Of a DNA stretch of 64,000 bases, positions 8,754 through 18,800 are shown one piece after another. Source of the DNA: Terriglobia bacterium (GTDB lineage Bacteria; Acidobacteriota; Terriglobia; Bryobacterales; Bryobacteraceae). A program made the position numbers and the translations under genes. Below the pieces are notes generated by a model. The model was given only the letters and a program-made list of their open reading frames with translations, was not told the origin of the DNA and searched no databases. The stretch's first letter is position 1. Each line of letters begins with the position of its first letter. The stretch covers positions 99,346 to 163,345 of the forward strand of contig JAIQFK010000016.1 in the NCBI GenBank assembly GCA_020073305.1, in the 5' to 3' direction.

Positions 8754-8799
8754 CCGACAAGACTTTCTAACTCGCGACACCAGGTGCAACGGCATCTTC

Positions 8800-10008
8800 T
8801 TACCGGTTAAACCAGCGCTCGCGGAGGGAACGGAGGCGGTTCTTGACGCGCGTGAAAAGAGAGGCTGGCGGCGGTTGCGGCCCTTGGGCGCGGGCCTGGG
8901 CTACAAGGGCTGGAGTGGAATCCACGGGTTTCTCGGAGGTGGGTGGGGCTTTGCAGGGTTTTTCTCCAGCGGGGCGAATGGTGACGCCCACTACCGAATA
9001 GATCCGCCGTGTGCGCTCGCCTTTAGAGTTGTCCACACAGACGGAAAAACCCGGCGGCTCGATCAGCACCGGGAAATACCCTCTCACTCTTCGCTGGATA
9101 TACGCGGTTTCGTAGCGATGGTGGCGAAGGCTCCAGACGAAGACCCGGTAGCTGTCGAAATCGTTGGGCTGTAGCGATTGTTCGATGGTGGTCCAGAGCC
9201 AGATCTTTTTCACCTGGTCGCCATCGCGAGTTTCGCCGAGCGAGAAGTAGGATGTGATACGCCGTCCCTCGGCGTATTGCGCCACCTCATCCGGGATGGC
9301 CATGAACACGCGGCGCGTAAGAACCCAGCCGCTTTGGCCGCTGGCAGTCCGGATGAGCGACCAGTCATCCATGGGCTCGGCTTCCTTGACCTGCTTTTCG
9401 GCCTCCTCCGGCAGGTTCGTTTTGGATAATGCCATCCAGTCCTCGGGCGGTTTCGGAGGGGCGGGCGCCGGCGGCGGCGGGACCTTTGGCTCCTTGCTCT
9501 TCTTTTCCACCACCGGTTTGGGAGCGGGCACAATCAGGGGTTTGCGCGGCGGCGCTTTGCGGGGAGCGGCCTCGTGAGCGATCAGGTCGAATTTTTCTCC
9601 CTCCTTCACCTGAATAAAGCTCGGCGAATAACGTGAGGGCTCGGTGTGGATGTTCAGAGCATCATAGGTAGTTGCCACACCTTGGGAGGGCATGGTGAGC
9701 GCGTTCTGGTTAAACCGTTTCAACCGGGCAACCTCATCGGGAGTGAGCAGGAGCCGGTCCTCGATCCAGCCCTCCTGTCCCTTGGCGGTGCGCACCTTCA
9801 CAAAGCGGCGACGCTGCTGAACGATGTCCAGCCGATCGCCATGGTGAACCGTCGCTGAGGGCGCGGAAGCCGGATTAATGTCCTGCCGGAGCACCAGCGT
9901 CGCCGGCCCCGCGTAGGCGATGCCAATCACCGGCGCATGATCGCCTTGGGACTTGCATCCGATCAGAAGAAGGGCCAGGCAAACAATGCTAATAGGGAGA
10001 ACGCGCAT
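8800..10008 (-). CDS. lipoprotein with SH3-like domains and proline-rich linker
   Basis: A 402-aa protein with a lipobox at LLIGC (residue 18). Residues about 25-90 form a bacterial SH3 domain (GDRLDIVQQRRRFVKVRTAKGQEGWIEDRLLLTPDE); a second SH3-like segment follows at about 110-145 (YDALNIHTEPSRYSPSFIQVKEGEKFDLI); then comes a Pro/Lys-rich linker (about 150-195) and the closing part of an SH3 domain (DDWSLIRTASGQSGWVLTRRVF). The C-terminal 150 residues contain conserved Trp/Tyr and resemble an NTF2-like or unassigned beta domain. Bacterial SH3 domains usually bind peptidoglycan or protein partners at the envelope. It lies 63 bp downstream of the MerR-TPR gene on the same strand. Confidence 0.8.
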   Translation of the reverse strand: MRVLPISIVCLALLLIGCKSQGDHAPVIGIAYAGPATLVLRQDINPASAPSATVHHGDRLDIVQQRRRFVKVRTAKGQEGWIEDRLLLTPDEVARLKRFNQNALTMPSQGVATTYDALNIHTEPSRYSPSFIQVKEGEKFDLIAHEAAPRKAPPRKPLIVPAPKPVVEKKSKEPKVPPPPAPAPPKPPEDWMALSKTNLPEEAEKQVKEAEPMDDWSLIRTASGQSGWVLTRRVFMAIPDEVAQYAEGRRITSYFSLGETRDGDQVKKIWLWTTIEQSLQPNDFDSYRVFVWSLRHHRYETAYIQRRVRGYFPVLIEPPGFSVCVDNSKGERTRRIYSVVGVTIRPAGEKPCKAPPTSEKPVDSTPALVAQARAQGPQPPPASLFTRVKNRLRSLRERWFNR

Positions 10009-10071
10009 GCGCCGATCGCAACGATTGCTGTTACCAGTTTATCGCTCGAATGGATTCCAATCGTTCCGGGG

Positions 10072-10977
10072 CTATGCGCTGGGACGCGGCCGGATCACCG
10101 CCGCATCGCGCAGTTTTTCGAGCTGGCGCCGGGCGATGTTGGCCCAGGTTCCGGTAGAATCCAGTCTGAGGTAGCTTTTCCAGTGACGCACGGCCTTGAG
10201 GAAGTCGCCGCGCCGCTCACAAAGAAGGGCGAGATTGAAATGGGCATCGGCGTAATTGGGGTTTAGACTCAGCGCGGTGTTGTAGTGCTGTTCGGCCCGT
10301 GCCAAGTCGCCCTGTTCGTCGTATAGATTGCCCAGATTATAGTGCGCGAGAGGATAATTGGAATCCACCTCGATGGCCTTCTCGTAATGCTGCTCGGCTT
10401 CCTGGTACTTGCGCTGGCGGTAATAGATGGTCCCCAGATTGACCAGAGCGCCGGCGGCGGCGGGGTTCAGCTGGACGGCCTGTTTGTATGCCTGGATGGC
10501 TTCTTCGATGGGAGCGCCGGTCTCTTCGAGCGCCAGTCCCTTCTGGAAGTAGCTCTCCGCCTGGCGCTCCGACCCGCGGTCGCCGGCCGGTTTAGCCGAG
10601 AAGGACTTGAGACTACCGAGCTCGGCCGTGTCGAAGTTAAAAAGCAGTTGCCCGGTGAGGGCTTCCATTTTCTGGCCCGCGATCTGGACCGCGATGGTCC
10701 GCCCGTCGGAAAATATCTTCAGCTCGGAAAGCGGGCGTTCGACATTGGAGAGCTTTTTCTTGAGCGCGGTGAGCGCTCGGCCGATCTTGCGCGGAGGCAC
10801 GCGGTTTTCGCGGAGCTTCTGCAGGGTTTTGAGCGCGATGAGGTCAGAAAAGGAAAACGTGGCCACGCCAGGGATCAGGCCGTGGCGCTCCCAACTGCGG
10901 AGCTGCTGCTCGGAAACACCCAACATGCGGCGCACGTCCCCACGCGAATATTCCTGCTTCGGGACCGAATCGAGCAC
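10072..10977 (-). CDS. MerR-type DNA-binding domain fused to TPR repeats
   Basis: This 301-aa protein joins a MerR winged helix (about 8-70, YSRGDVRRMLGVSEQQLRSWERHGLIPG) to a middle segment (about 80-125, with LSELKIFSDGRTIAVQIAG) and then at least four tetratricopeptide repeats (about 140-285, for example AHYNLGNLYDEQGDLARAEQHYNTALSLNPN). MerR proteins bind promoter DNA; TPRs bind proteins, so this looks like a regulator controlled by a protein partner. The middle segment also occurs in the MerR protein at 38007-38510. The start is GTG at 10977. It diverges from the two-component/efflux cluster, with 127 bp between them. The target is unknown. Confidence 0.88.
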   Translation of the reverse strand: MLDSVPKQEYSRGDVRRMLGVSEQQLRSWERHGLIPGVATFSFSDLIALKTLQKLRENRVPPRKIGRALTALKKKLSNVERPLSELKIFSDGRTIAVQIAGQKMEALTGQLLFNFDTAELGSLKSFSAKPAGDRGSERQAESYFQKGLALEETGAPIEEAIQAYKQAVQLNPAAAGALVNLGTIYYRQRKYQEAEQHYEKAIEVDSNYPLAHYNLGNLYDEQGDLARAEQHYNTALSLNPNYADAHFNLALLCERRGDFLKAVRHWKSYLRLDSTGTWANIARRQLEKLRDAAVIRPRPSA

Positions 10978-11060
10978 GCGAGAATTTTAGCATGGGCGCT
11001 TGTGAAACGAGAAGAAAAACGCGTAATCGGTATCACGCAAATTTCGCCGGAGGTTACAGG

Positions 11061-11077
11061 TTCATCGTGGATTCATC
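11061..11077 (+). promoter_or_regulatory. candidate response-regulator operator (TTCATC-N5-TTCATC)
   Basis: A perfect direct repeat of TTCATC with 11-bp periodicity lies 28 bp before the response regulator start at 11105. Hexamer-N5-hexamer direct repeats are the usual binding geometry of OmpR/PhoP-type regulators. A near-copy stands before tolC at 13175-13191, which supports a shared operator and autoregulation. Confidence 0.55.
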
Positions 11078-11104
11078 TGTGACGCGCCACAATAGGGACA
11101 GGTT

Positions 11105-11794
11105 GTGAGGGTGTTGCTGGTTGAAGACGAGCCACGAGTGGCGGGCTTCGTTGCGAAGGGCCTGCGGGAGCGGGCCTATGCGGTGGATGTGGCGCGCGAC
11201 GGCGAAGAAGCCCTGTACTACGCGGGCGTCAACGATTACGACCTCGTGATCCTGGACGTGATGCTGCCCATCAAAGACGGGTATGCCGTATGCCGCGAAC
11301 TCCGCGGGTCCGGTTATCGCGCTCCCATCCTGATGCTTACCGCGCGTGACGCCGTGGACGACCGTGTGGCCGGACTGGATTCGGGCGCCGACGATTACCT
11401 GACCAAGCCATTCGACTTCAAAGAACTGCTGGCGCGGCTCCGGGCGCTATCCCGCCGCAATACGCCGATTCGTCCGGGAGTGATGCAGCTCGCGGATCTC
11501 ACGCTGAATCCCGAGAGCCACGCCATCAGCCGCGCGGGCAAACGCATCAGCGTCACGGCCAAAGAATACGCCCTGCTCGAGTTTCTGATGCTGAATCAGA
11601 ATCGCGTGGTGAACCGGGAGCAGATTGCGCAGCACGTTTGGGACGAGAACTTCGATCCGTTCTCCAACATCATCGACGTATACGTCAGAAGATTGCGGAC
11701 GAAAATCGATGCCGGCTTCGCCCAGCCCCTCATCCATACGCGCCGCGGCGAAGGCTACATCCTGACGGCGGAACGGATGACGGCTCATGATTAG
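11105..11794 (+). CDS. OmpR-family response regulator (efflux two-component system)
   Basis: A 229-aa regulator of the CusR/CopR/TctD type. The receiver shows LLVEDEPRV at the start, the phosphorylation Asp in LVILDVMLPIKDGY (about 51) and the conserved Lys in YLTKPFDF (about 101). The winged helix ends DVYVRRLRTKIDAGF...IHTRRGEGYIL. The start is GTG at 11105. The gene overlaps its kinase by 8 bp and is followed by a TolC-MFP-RND operon, so it very probably controls that pump, in response to a metal, antibiotic or envelope signal that the sequence does not reveal. Confidence 0.95.
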   Translation: MRVLLVEDEPRVAGFVAKGLRERAYAVDVARDGEEALYYAGVNDYDLVILDVMLPIKDGYAVCRELRGSGYRAPILMLTARDAVDDRVAGLDSGADDYLTKPFDFKELLARLRALSRRNTPIRPGVMQLADLTLNPESHAISRAGKRISVTAKEYALLEFLMLNQNRVVNREQIAQHVWDENFDPFSNIIDVYVRRLRTKIDAGFAQPLIHTRRGEGYILTAERMTAHD

Positions 11795-13175
11795 GAGTTT
11801 CCGGCTGCAGCTTACCGCCTGGTATCTGCTGTTTTTTGCCCTTCTGTTCACGGGATTCAGCATCTTTCTTTACGAGGTGCTGGAGAAAGCGCTCTACAAG
11901 CGTCTCGACGAGAACCTGTCCTCGGAGGTCACAACCGCGGCCGGCCTGTTCCGCGGCGAAATGGCCGAGTTCAAAGGTGACGCCGTCGGCGCGGCTCGCG
12001 ACGCCATGTCGGAAATGAGCATCCGAGATGTGCTGGTGGCCATCTTTGAAGGCAACAACCTGCTGGCAGCCAATACGCCGTTAACAGGCCCGGAGGTGAT
12101 GGCCCTTGCGGCGGACACGGGAGCTGGTACGAAACCGGAAGTCCGAACGACGCTGCGGCGGTATGGCAAACACGGAGCGAGAGCGGTTGCACGCAAGTTC
12201 GTCCTCGATGGCCGGCAGTACGTGGTGCTGGCCGCGGAATCTCTGCATTCGATCCGGGGAGAGCTAGGAGTGGTGCGGCGCGTCCTGTACCTGGGGCTGC
12301 CTTTAGTCCTGCTGATCGCCGGCGCCGGAGGCTTTCTTCTCGCCAACAAAAACCTCGCACCCGTGCGGTGGATGGCCGAACAGGCCAGAACCATTACGGA
12401 GAAGAATCTGCACAACCGGCTCGAGATCGGCTCCGCCAATGAAGAGCTCACGATGCTGGCGGATTCGTTCAACGAGCTGCTTTCGCGGCTCGACCAGTCC
12501 TTTGAAACCATGCGCCGGTTTGTCGCGGACGCCTCGCATGAGTTGCGCACCCCCATAGCAGTGATCCGCGGCGAGGCGGATGTATCGCTCGACCACGACC
12601 GCAGCCCGGCGGAGTACAAAGAATCACTGGCCATCATTCAGGACGAGGCCCGCCGGCTCACGCGGCTGATCGACGACCTGTTGAATCTGGCCCGGGCCGA
12701 CGCGGGGCACGTGAATCTGCACGTCGAAGAGTTTTACGTGAACGACATACTGGCGGAATGTTGCCGCTCCATGCAGTCTAGAGCCGGTGCGAAAAAAATT
12801 GCACTGGAATGCCGCTCGCCGGAAGACGTGGGTTACCGCGGCGATCAGGAGCTGATCCGGCGGCTGGTGTTGAATCTCCTCGAGAACGCGATCCGCTATA
12901 CGCCGGAAGGCGGGCGAGTCCTGGTCAGCCTGGATGATGCGGCAGGCGAGTTGCGCATCCGGGTGGCCGACACGGGGATCGGCATTCCACCGGAAGCCGC
13001 GCCCCATGTTTTCGAGCGGTTTTACCGTGGCGACCAGGCGCGCTCCCGGCAAAACGGCGGATTCGGCCTGGGGCTTTCGATCGTCAAGTGGATCGCGGAA
13101 TCGCACAAAGGCTCAGTGGAGTTGAGCAGTCAGCCCGGCCTGGGCACTACCTTTACTGTCCTGCTGCACCGATAG
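11787..13175 (+). CDS. sensor histidine kinase (efflux two-component system)
   Basis: A 462-aa kinase of the CusS/heavy-metal sensor layout: first transmembrane helix about 7-29, periplasmic sensor of about 135 residues, second helix at about 168-190, HAMP linker, then the dimerisation domain with the phospho-His in FVADASHELRTPIAVIRGEADV (about residue 252). ATPase motifs follow: N box LVLNLLENAIRYTPEGG, G1 VADTGIGIP, G2 FGLGLSIVKWIAESHKG. The ATG overlaps the end of the response regulator gene. The periplasmic part has no obvious His/Met-rich metal site, so the ligand is open. Confidence 0.95.
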   Translation: MIRSFRLQLTAWYLLFFALLFTGFSIFLYEVLEKALYKRLDENLSSEVTTAAGLFRGEMAEFKGDAVGAARDAMSEMSIRDVLVAIFEGNNLLAANTPLTGPEVMALAADTGAGTKPEVRTTLRRYGKHGARAVARKFVLDGRQYVVLAAESLHSIRGELGVVRRVLYLGLPLVLLIAGAGGFLLANKNLAPVRWMAEQARTITEKNLHNRLEIGSANEELTMLADSFNELLSRLDQSFETMRRFVADASHELRTPIAVIRGEADVSLDHDRSPAEYKESLAIIQDEARRLTRLIDDLLNLARADAGHVNLHVEEFYVNDILAECCRSMQSRAGAKKIALECRSPEDVGYRGDQELIRRLVLNLLENAIRYTPEGGRVLVSLDDAAGELRIRVADTGIGIPPEAAPHVFERFYRGDQARSRQNGGFGLGLSIVKWIAESHKGSVELSSQPGLGTTFTVLLHR

Positions 13176-13191
13176 TCATCGTATATTCATG
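13175..13191 (+). promoter_or_regulatory. second candidate response-regulator operator (GTCATC-N5-TTCATG)
   Basis: This repeat has the same 11-bp spacing as the element at 11061-11077 and matches it at 13 of 17 positions. It starts at the last base of the kinase gene and ends 27 bp before the chosen tolC start, which would let the regulator drive the pump genes separately from its own operon. Confidence 0.45.
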
Positions 13192-13218
13192 TCGAAATCG
13201 ATACACTCGGAGTCTTTC

Positions 13219-14550
13219 ATGCTGCCTCGTTGGTTGATTCTCGGTCTTAGTGCGATGCTTTCCTGGAGCGCGGCCGGGCAAGGTTTGTCCGCGCAAGACT
13301 CTCCGCTGCAGCCGGGCACAGCGGCGCCACTGCTCATCAATCTGCAAGATGCTCTGGCCCGCGCGAAGGCGAACAACCAGCAGTTTCAAACCGCAAACAT
13401 CAGCGCACAACTCGCGCACGAGGACCGGGTGCAGGCGAAGGCAGGCCTGTTGCCCTCTTTGAATTACTTCAATCAATTCATCTACACGCAGCCGAACGGC
13501 ACACCGTCGGGGGTGTTTGTGGCCAACGACGGCCCGCACATATACAACAGCCAGGGCCTCGTTCATGGCGACATCTATGCCCCGGGAAAGCGCGCCGACT
13601 ACCACAGGCTGATCGCGGCGGAAGCAGTGGCTCGGGCGAAAGTGGACATCGCCGCGCGGGGGCTGGTGGTCACCGTGGTCCAGAGTTTTTACGGGCTGGT
13701 TGCGGCGCAGCACAAGGATGTCAACGCACAGCAGAGTCTACGGGAAGCCCGGCAGTTCTCCGATATCACCCAGAAGCAGGAGCAGGGCGGTGAAGTGGCA
13801 CACTCCGACGTAGTCAAGGCGCAGATCCAACTGGAACAGCGCCAGCGCGACGCGCAGGAAGCGCAACTGGGGGCGGAGAAGAGCCAAATCGCGCTGGCCG
13901 TCCTGATTTTTCCCGATTATCGGAAAGACTTTTCAGTGGTGGATGATCTTAACAGCAAGGCGAGTCTGCCGGCGTTTAGCGAGGTCCAGGACTTGGCGGC
14001 CAAGAACAGTCCCGACATCCGCGCGGCCCAGGCTGCGGTCCAACAAGAGAAGTCCGGAGTCTCGGTGGCGCGAAGCGCGTTTCTGCCGTCTCTTTCCTTC
14101 GACTATTTCTACGGCATTGACGCCAACCAGTTCGCCGTCAACAATCGCAATCACCAGCAAAACCTGGGGTCGGCGGCGCAAGCTCAACTCAACATTCCGG
14201 TGTGGACATGGGGCGCAAATCGCAGCAAGCTGCGTGCCGCTGAATTGCATTTGCAGCAGGCCAAAGTGGACTTAAACTTCACCCAGCGCCAACTTCTGGG
14301 GAACCTGGATGCGTTTTATCGGGAGGCTGAAATAGCCGGCTCACAACTGCCGTCCCTGGCGCATTCGGTCGATCTGGCCTCCGAAAGCCTGAAGCTCACG
14401 CTGCTCCGTTACACGGCGGGCGAGGTGACGGTTCTGGAGGTAGTGGACGCGCAGACGACGCTGGCGCAGGCGCGCAACGCACACGCGGATGGATTGGTTC
14501 GATATCGTGTTGCGCTGGCTGACCTTCAGACCTTGACGGGGAGCTTCTAG
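13219..14550 (+). CDS. TolC-family outer-membrane efflux protein
   Basis: The protein is 443 aa from the ATG at 13219. That start is preferred over the in-frame ATG at 13189 because CGGAG precedes it at 7 bp and the signal peptide (MLPRWLILGLSAMLSWSAAG) begins there. It shows the two long internally repeated helical segments of TolC-like proteins (LQDALARAKANNQQFQTANISAQLAHEDRVQAKAGLLPSLN and the matching C-terminal TLLRYTAGEVTVLEVVDAQTTLAQA). It would form the outer-membrane and periplasmic tunnel for the RND pump. It ends 3 bp before the adaptor gene. Confidence 0.93.
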   Translation: MLPRWLILGLSAMLSWSAAGQGLSAQDSPLQPGTAAPLLINLQDALARAKANNQQFQTANISAQLAHEDRVQAKAGLLPSLNYFNQFIYTQPNGTPSGVFVANDGPHIYNSQGLVHGDIYAPGKRADYHRLIAAEAVARAKVDIAARGLVVTVVQSFYGLVAAQHKDVNAQQSLREARQFSDITQKQEQGGEVAHSDVVKAQIQLEQRQRDAQEAQLGAEKSQIALAVLIFPDYRKDFSVVDDLNSKASLPAFSEVQDLAAKNSPDIRAAQAAVQQEKSGVSVARSAFLPSLSFDYFYGIDANQFAVNNRNHQQNLGSAAQAQLNIPVWTWGANRSKLRAAELHLQQAKVDLNFTQRQLLGNLDAFYREAEIAGSQLPSLAHSVDLASESLKLTLLRYTAGEVTVLEVVDAQTTLAQARNAHADGLVRYRVALADLQTLTGSF

Positions 14551-14553
14551 CCC

Positions 14554-15816
14554 ATGAACCATGCAAAAGCCCTGCTATCTGTGACGTGCCTGATCACTCT
14601 TGCGGGCTGCGCGAAGAAAGACGAAAAGGAGGCGGAACCGGTCGTGCCGGTGCAGGTGACGGTGGCGAAACTGGAGTCCATTCGCCGCATTGTGACTTCG
14701 GACGCAGTCCTCTACCCGCGGAATCAGGCGAGCGTGGTCCCCAAGATCAGCGCGCCGGTGAAAAAGTTTTACGTGAACCGCGGCGACCACGTCAAGGAAG
14801 GCCAGCTGCTGGCCGTGCTGGAGAATCGCGACCTAGCCGCGGCAGCGATGGAGAGCAAGGGAATGGCGGAGCAGGCAGAGGCAAGTTATCAGGTAACTTC
14901 GGCTGCGTCTATTCCCGAGGAATTGACGAAATCAAAGGGCGATCTGCAAACGGCGAAGCAGTCCGTGGACGCAGCGCAGAAAGTGCTGGAAAGCCGGCAA
15001 AAGCTGTACAGCGAGGGGGCATTGGCGCGCCGCCAAGTGGATGAAGCGCAGGTGGCGTACATTCAGGCTAGGGGCCAGTACGAGACCGCGCAGGAACACC
15101 TGAACGCTCTCCAGAAAGTCAGTCAGCAGGAGCAGATCAAAGGGGCGGCGGCTCAGGCTGCGGCAGCAAAAGCGCACTACCAGGGCGCGGAAGCGCAACT
15201 CAGCTACTCGGAGATCCGCAGTCCCATGACGGGCGTAATCACGGACCGGTCGGTTTATGAGGGCGAGATGGCCAGCGCTGGATCGCCATTACTCACTGTG
15301 ATGGACGTATCGCGCGTGGTGGCGCGCGCCAACATACCGCAGAGCCAGTCCGCTTACCTCAAAGTTGGCGCCGCCGCGACGGTCACCCAAACCGACAGTT
15401 CTGGTGAGATTCCTGGCAAAGTGACCGTGGTCAGCCCGGCCGTCGATCCCAACAGCACGACCGTGCAGGTCTGGGTTGAAATGGCGAATCCCGGGGAGCG
15501 GTTGAAGCCCGGCGCAACAGTGCACGTAGCGATTGTGGCCGCCACATTGAAGGACGCCACGGTCATTCCGACCGCCGGGCTCCTGCCATCGGCCGAGGGC
15601 GACACGATTGTGATGGTTGTGGGCGCTGATTCGGTGACGCACGAGCGTAAAGTCGAAGTCGGAGTTCGTGAAGCGGACAAGGTGCAGATCCTGAGCGGTC
15701 TGAAGCCGGGAGAACAGGTCATCACGGTTGGCGGAGTGGGCCTCGAAGACAAAGCCAAGGTTCGTATGGAGAAGCCCAGTGAGAAGCCCGAAGGCGAGAA
15801 GGCCGACGAGAGATGA
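14554..15816 (+). CDS. RND efflux periplasmic adaptor (membrane fusion protein)
   Basis: A 420-aa lipoprotein (lipobox TLAGC at about 15-19). It carries the lipoyl-like half motif KKFYVNRGDHVKEGQLLAVLENRDL (about 70-95), a long alpha-helical hairpin (about 100-210), the second lipoyl half AEAQLSYSEIRSPMTGVI, a beta-barrel domain and a membrane-proximal domain with a C-terminal VGVREADKVQILSGLKPGEQVITVGGVGL. The family links the inner-membrane RND pump with TolC. Its stop overlaps the pump start by 4 bp. Confidence 0.95.
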   Translation: MNHAKALLSVTCLITLAGCAKKDEKEAEPVVPVQVTVAKLESIRRIVTSDAVLYPRNQASVVPKISAPVKKFYVNRGDHVKEGQLLAVLENRDLAAAAMESKGMAEQAEASYQVTSAASIPEELTKSKGDLQTAKQSVDAAQKVLESRQKLYSEGALARRQVDEAQVAYIQARGQYETAQEHLNALQKVSQQEQIKGAAAQAAAAKAHYQGAEAQLSYSEIRSPMTGVITDRSVYEGEMASAGSPLLTVMDVSRVVARANIPQSQSAYLKVGAAATVTQTDSSGEIPGKVTVVSPAVDPNSTTVQVWVEMANPGERLKPGATVHVAIVAATLKDATVIPTAGLLPSAEGDTIVMVVGADSVTHERKVEVGVREADKVQILSGLKPGEQVITVGGVGLEDKAKVRMEKPSEKPEGEKADER

Positions 15817-18800
15817 GTATCTCGACCGAGCCGCCCCTCAAGGCGGAAGCTCAGACCGAACACTGGACCGCGCGTCACGGCAAACCCATCATTTTCGTGA
15901 TTCTCACGCTGGTAGCCGTGGGCATCTACCTGGCGCTGACCATTCCGGTCGCCGTGTTTCCCGACACCGATTTCCCGCGGATTATCGTGGGCGTGGACAA
16001 CGGGGTCGCGCCCATCGATCAGATGCTGGTGACCGTAACCCGGCCGATCGAAGAAGCTCTCAACACGGTACAGGGTGTGGAGCGCGTCTGGTCAATCACC
16101 AGCCGGGGCAGTGTCGAAGTCGACGTGTTTTTTTCATGGAAGGTCGACATGTTCCGGACGCTCGAACTTGTGAATGCCGCTTTGGCGCGCATCCAGACGA
16201 GCCTGCCGCCCACCGCCAAGGTCACGGCCAACCGGATGACTTTCGCGGCGTTTCCAATCATGGGATACAGCCTGACTTCGGATACGGTTCCCATGACGCG
16301 GATCTGGGAGATGGCGACTTATGAAACCAAGCCCAGGCTCAATCGCTTGCAAGGCGTCTCGACCGTCGTCATTCAGGGCGGGCAGGAGCCGGAATTCGAA
16401 GTGAAACCGGACCCGGCCAAGCTGGTCGAAACGCAAATGACGATTCCGAATATCCTGGACGCCATTGGCCGGAGCAACCTCATCGATTCCCCGGGGCTGA
16501 TTGAGAGCAATCATCAACTCGTGTTGAGCCTGGTAAGCGGGCAGGCGCGCACGCCTGTGGAAATTTCAAATATCGTAGTGAAGACGACGCCGGCGGGCGC
16601 ACCCATCCACATCGGGGATGTTGCGTCGGTCACGCCCTCCGTGAAGCCGGTTTACACCATCGTCACGGCCAACCAAAAGCCTGCTGTTTTGCTGAACATC
16701 TACCGGCAGATGGACGCCAACACGGTGGAGGTAGCAAATGCCGTGCACGCCGACATCGAACTCATCCGAAAAGCGCTGCCCCGCGGCGTCGATATCCAAC
16801 CGTTCTACGATCAATCGGAAATCGTGAACGGCTCCATCAAGAGTGTGCGCGACGCGATTGTAATCGGGCTGGTGCTGGCGTCGTTCATCATGGTGGTGTT
16901 TCTACGCGACTGGGGGACCTCGCTGGTTGCAGGCCTGGTGATCCCAGCGACCATCGCAGTGACCTTCATCGCTCTGCGGGCGCTGGGTGAGAGCTTCAAC
17001 CTGATGACGCTGGGCGGGCTGGCGGCGGCGGTGGGTCTGGTGATCGACGACGCCATCGTGGTGGTGGAAAACATCGTGACGCACCGCGATTCCGGACAAA
17101 CCAGGGCGGAGGCCATCCGCAGCGCCATCCGCGAGATCCGCGTGCCTCTGGTCGGCTCGACAGTAACGCCCATTGTGGTGTTCCTGCCGCTGATTTCGAT
17201 CACCGGCGTAACGGGAACGTTCTTCCGTGCTCTCGCGATCACAGTGGGCATGGCGCTACTCACGTCCCTGGCGCTAGCCCTGACCTGGACGCCGACGCTG
17301 AGCCATTACTTAATCCGGGCACGATCCGCCCGGACCGGCCATGAAGGCGTCTCTGCCTGGATCATGCGGCCTTATGCGCGCATCCTGCGCACTACTCTGG
17401 AACATCCCGCGCTGCTTGCCGTCTTCACGGTGGTTTTGATTGGCGCTTCGTATCTCTGCTACAGCAACCTGGGCTCGGATTTGCTGCCCTACATGGACGA
17501 GGGAGGTTTCATTTTCGACTACATCATGCCAGCGGGCTCGTCGCTCGAGGAAACTAACCGCGTTGTCTCCGACGTGGAACGAATCATGCGCGCCACGCCT
17601 GAGGTTGAGAGCACTTCTCGGCGCACGGGTCTGCAACTCGGTCTGGCTACCGTCACGGAAGCCAACACGGGCGACATTGCGGTCAAATTGAAACGTGATC
17701 GCAAACGCAGCGTCGACGAGGTGATGGCCGAGGTGGTGGCAAAGGTGAACAAGCAAGAACCGATGCTGCTGGTGGAAACTCCCCAGTTGCTGCAAGACAT
17801 GATCGGCGACCTTACCAGCGCTCCCGAACCGATCGTGATCAAGCTCTTCAGCCAGGACCCGGCCCTGCTGCGGCAATGGGCGCCACAGATCGGCGACACG
17901 ATCAGAAAGATTCCCGGCGTTACGGAGGTTCTCAACGGAATCGACAATACCATCAGCGGTCCCGCCACGGTTTTCCAGGTGGACCCGGCGGTGGCCGCGC
18001 GGGGCGGATTCACGCCGCAGGAAATCGAACTGGACGCCAGCGCCATCATGCAGGGAGAACCCGCGCCTACGCCGGTGGTGATCAATGATCGCGCGTACAC
18101 CATCCGGGTACGCTTTCCGCAGTCGACGCGATCGTCGACGGACGCCATACGCAATACGCTGCTCGTCAGCTCGACGGGAAAAATTGGTTCGCTGGGCTCG
18201 CTCGCAAGCGTCGTGGATATACCCGGACAGACGGAGATTCGCCGTGAGAACCTGCAGCGTTTTGTGACAGTCACGGCGCGCCTCGAAGGACGCGACCTGG
18301 GATCGGGCGTGGCCGCCGTGCAGAAGGCCGTAGCCGATATGCATATGCCTTCGGCGATTCGCGTTCAGTACGGCGGTCAATACGAAGAGCAGCAGAGTTC
18401 GTTTCGCGATCTGGTCTTCGTGCTGATCCTGGCAGTGCTGCTGGTCTTCATCGTGCTGCTTTTCGAATTCGGAACTTTCGCAGCGCCGATGGCGATTCTC
18501 TCTTCCGCGCTGCTTTCCACCTCCGGCGTCTTCCTGGCGCTGCTGATCACCCGCACGACTTTCAATCTTTCGTCTTTCATGGGATTGATCATGGTGATCG
18601 GCATTGTGGCCAAGAACGGCATCCTGCTGCTGGATGCCGACCAGAAATTTCGGGCCGCGGGCATTCCGGCCGAGCAGAGCATGCTGGACGCGGGTGAACG
18701 CCGCCTGCGCCCCATTATGATGACGGCGCTGGCAACCGTGGCGGGCATGGTCCCCCTGGCGCTAGCCTGGGGCGCTGGCTCGCAGATGCTCCAGCCGCTG

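Noticed and set aside
17310..18380. 356-aa minus-strand frame opposite the RND pump
   Set aside because: Arg/His-rich shadow of a full-length conserved pump.
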